A stretch of 7,599 nucleotides of DNA, taken from positions 770 through 8,368 of the forward strand of contig DKEY01000038.1 in NCBI GenBank assembly GCA_002469305.1. The letters run 5' to 3'. Position numbers and translations under genes: made by a program. Below, piece after piece: positions 6,445 through 7,599 of this stretch. Each line of letters begins with the position of its first letter. The first letter of the stretch is position 1. A model generated the notes under the pieces. The model ran no database searches, was not told the DNA's origin, and saw only the letters and a list, made by a program, of their open reading frames with translations. The stretch comes from Sulfurospirillum sp. UBA6810. Lineage in GTDB: Bacteria > Campylobacterota > Campylobacteria > Campylobacterales > Sulfurospirillaceae.

Positions 6445-7095
6445 ATGGCAGATACTAAAGTCAACAAGAAAATACTTTCATTTACAAATAAAGAGATTGT
6501 TGCTGACAAAAAATCAAAAAAGATGGAACAGATTCTTGAAACTTCTCTTATCCTTTTTTCACAAAAAGGCTTTTTTTCAACTACTATCCCTGATATTGCT
6601 AAAGATATGAAAATGAGCGTTGGAAATTTTTATAATTATTTTAACTCTAAAGAATCTTTAGCTAAAGAGTTAATTCGCTATTCATCCAATATACTTGGTT
6701 CAAAAATTAGAAAAATCAATGATGAAAATTGTAACTCACAAGAAAAAATCAAAAAGATAGTACATCTTTATTTTACGATAGCAACAGAACAACCCCAGCA
6801 TATTGATTACTTTTTACGTGTTTATCTTGCAAATAAAGAAGTTTTTAAAGATGGATGTGAAGGTATGCTATGCGTATCCTCTTTTGTAACCGAAATGATG
6901 ATATTTTTTGAAGAAGGTGTAAGATGTGGAGAACTTAGAAACCAAGATTTCTTTACAGCATTTGGCTTATTTATGGGATATCTTGGAGGATTTGCATTCT
7001 TGAATGGAGAAGGTATATTGGAAAAAAATATACTAGATTATGTAGATGATATATCCTACAATATTTATCAAGCACTAAAGTTACATGAAAAATAA
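6445..7095 (+). CDS. TetR/AcrR-family transcriptional regulator
   Basis: A 216-residue regulator if started at ATG 6445, where AAAAGG (GG at 6434-6435) lies 9 nt upstream. An in-frame ATG at 6382 would add 21 residues but has no ribosome site. The N-terminal DNA-binding domain is clear: KMEQILETSLILFSQKGF (26-43), then the helix-turn-helix TTIPDIAKDMKMSVGNFYNYF (46-66) with the typical Y-x-Y-F recognition helix, and SKESLAKELI. A 25-residue basic tail precedes it, slightly long for the family. The C-terminal ligand domain (about 80-216) is diverse and does not reveal the effector. It contains four cysteines (96, 138, 143, 161), two of them close together. The gene overlaps a hydrogenase small-subunit gene by 11 nt in the same direction, so it is probably cotranscribed with it and may control it in response to an unknown signal. 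Confidence 0.9.
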   Translation: MADTKVNKKILSFTNKEIVADKKSKKMEQILETSLILFSQKGFFSTTIPDIAKDMKMSVGNFYNYFNSKESLAKELIRYSSNILGSKIRKINDENCNSQEKIKKIVHLYFTIATEQPQHIDYFLRVYLANKEVFKDGCEGMLCVSSFVTEMMIFFEEGVRCGELRNQDFFTAFGLFMGYLGGFAFLNGEGILEKNILDYVDDISYNIYQALKLHEK

Positions 7096-7599
7096 ATTAT
7101 CCACAATTGTTTGGATACAAGGATTAACCTGTAATGGGAACTCTCACTCTTTTTTAAATTACACAAACTTAGATGTATTTTCAAAAAATTTCAAATTTTT
7201 GCATCATCCTCAATTAATGACTGGGTACAGCTTGCAAGAAATTTTAGATTCTAAAAAGAAAATTGATTTTTTAGTTATTGAAGGAGCTCTAAGTAAAGAA
7301 GAACAAATTTTATCTAGATTTGGAATTGCATTTAGTGATATTTTAGATAATTTGTCAAAAAAAGCAAGTTATATTATTTGTGCAGGGAGCTGTGCAAGCT
7401 ATGGCGGTATCTTTAGATTACAAAATACAGAAAAAATTTTTGGCGCTACTTTTAGTGGCAAATCTAGGGGAGGATATTGGGATGACAAAAGCAATGTTAT
7501 CAATATATCAGGCTGCCCCATGCATCCAAAGTGGTTTGTTGATACTTTGATGCAACTAAAATATAAAAATACTATCTTACTTGATGAATACAAAAGACC
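7085..7599 (+). CDS. hupS: Cytosolic group-2-like [NiFe]-hydrogenase small subunit (3' partial)
   Basis: The first 171 residues are present and the gene runs off the window. The small-subunit proximal-cluster motifs are in order: VWIQGLTCNGNSHSFLN (9-25) with Cys16, IEGAL (65-69) with the conserved Glu66, CAGSCASYGG (99-108) with Cys103, and SGCPMHP (142-148) with Cys144. The second ligand of the usual CxxC, expected at residue 19, is Asn. There is no N-terminal Tat signal; the catalytic fold begins by residue 8, so the enzyme should be cytosolic, as in group 2 uptake/sensory hydrogenases. With an unseen large subunit it would oxidise H2; in autotrophic Campylobacterota and Aquificota such enzymes have been proposed to supply electrons for carbon fixation. 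ATG 7085 is the only plausible start. Its ribosome site is weak (TAAAG), suggesting coupling to the overlapping tetR. Confidence 0.92.
   Translation, partial: MKNKLSTIVWIQGLTCNGNSHSFLNYTNLDVFSKNFKFLHHPQLMTGYSLQEILDSKKKIDFLVIEGALSKEEQILSRFGIAFSDILDNLSKKASYIICAGSCASYGGIFRLQNTEKIFGATFSGKSRGGYWDDKSNVINISGCPMHPKWFVDTLMQLKYKNTILLDEYKR

Noticed and set aside
7399..7593. Minus-strand frame near the right edge
   Set aside because: Lies opposite the hydrogenase small subunit across its Cys103 and Cys144 motifs, so it is a shadow.

Overview
This is a low-GC, densely packed window, and its gene content points to a member of the Campylobacterota (Epsilonproteobacteria), probably a Sulfurimonas-like chemolithotroph. 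The assignment rests on four things: the order proS – fxsA – hemC – ubiD-family decarboxylase (I recall the same order without the dsb gene in Campylobacter jejuni), a long menaquinone-type UbiD rather than a ubiquinone one, frequent 1–60 nt overlaps between neighbours, and a cytosolic group-2-like [NiFe]-hydrogenase small subunit. It is inference from reading proteins by eye; no database search was run.

Positions 1–4145 look like one rightward operon. It holds the last 25 codons of a gene that is probably proS, then an FxsA-like membrane protein (TTG start), a secreted DsbC/DsbG-like thiol-disulfide protein with a CPSC active site, hemC (hydroxymethylbilane synthase), a 602-aa UbiD-family decarboxylase that best fits the futalosine menaquinone pathway, and a 34-codon unannotated small gene. 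That small gene starts inside the ubiD stop region and ends in an ATGA overlap with the next gene. The theme is respiratory cofactors: heme, menaquinone and envelope thiol chemistry. A CNNM/CBS-domain membrane protein (4142–5200) follows, and its 3' end lies inside a strong inverted repeat (5182–5216).

Positions 5243–6229 hold two convergent genes that overlap by 9 nt: a 198-aa protein of unknown function with a helix-turn-helix-like N terminus, and a TerB-like protein on the minus strand. The terB-like gene has a good leftward promoter (TATAAT) and a candidate leftward terminator buried in its convergent neighbour.

Positions 6230–6444 are a very AT-rich divergent regulatory region containing a perfect 8-bp inverted repeat. 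To its right lie a TetR-family regulator (best start 6445) and, overlapping its last 11 nt, the start of a [NiFe]-hydrogenase small subunit that runs off the window. That subunit has no Tat signal and carries Asn in place of one canonical proximal-cluster cysteine. The TetR–hydrogenase pair and the 34-aa gene are the most interesting items. I saw no tRNA, rRNA, CRISPR, insertion sequence or clearly foreign island.
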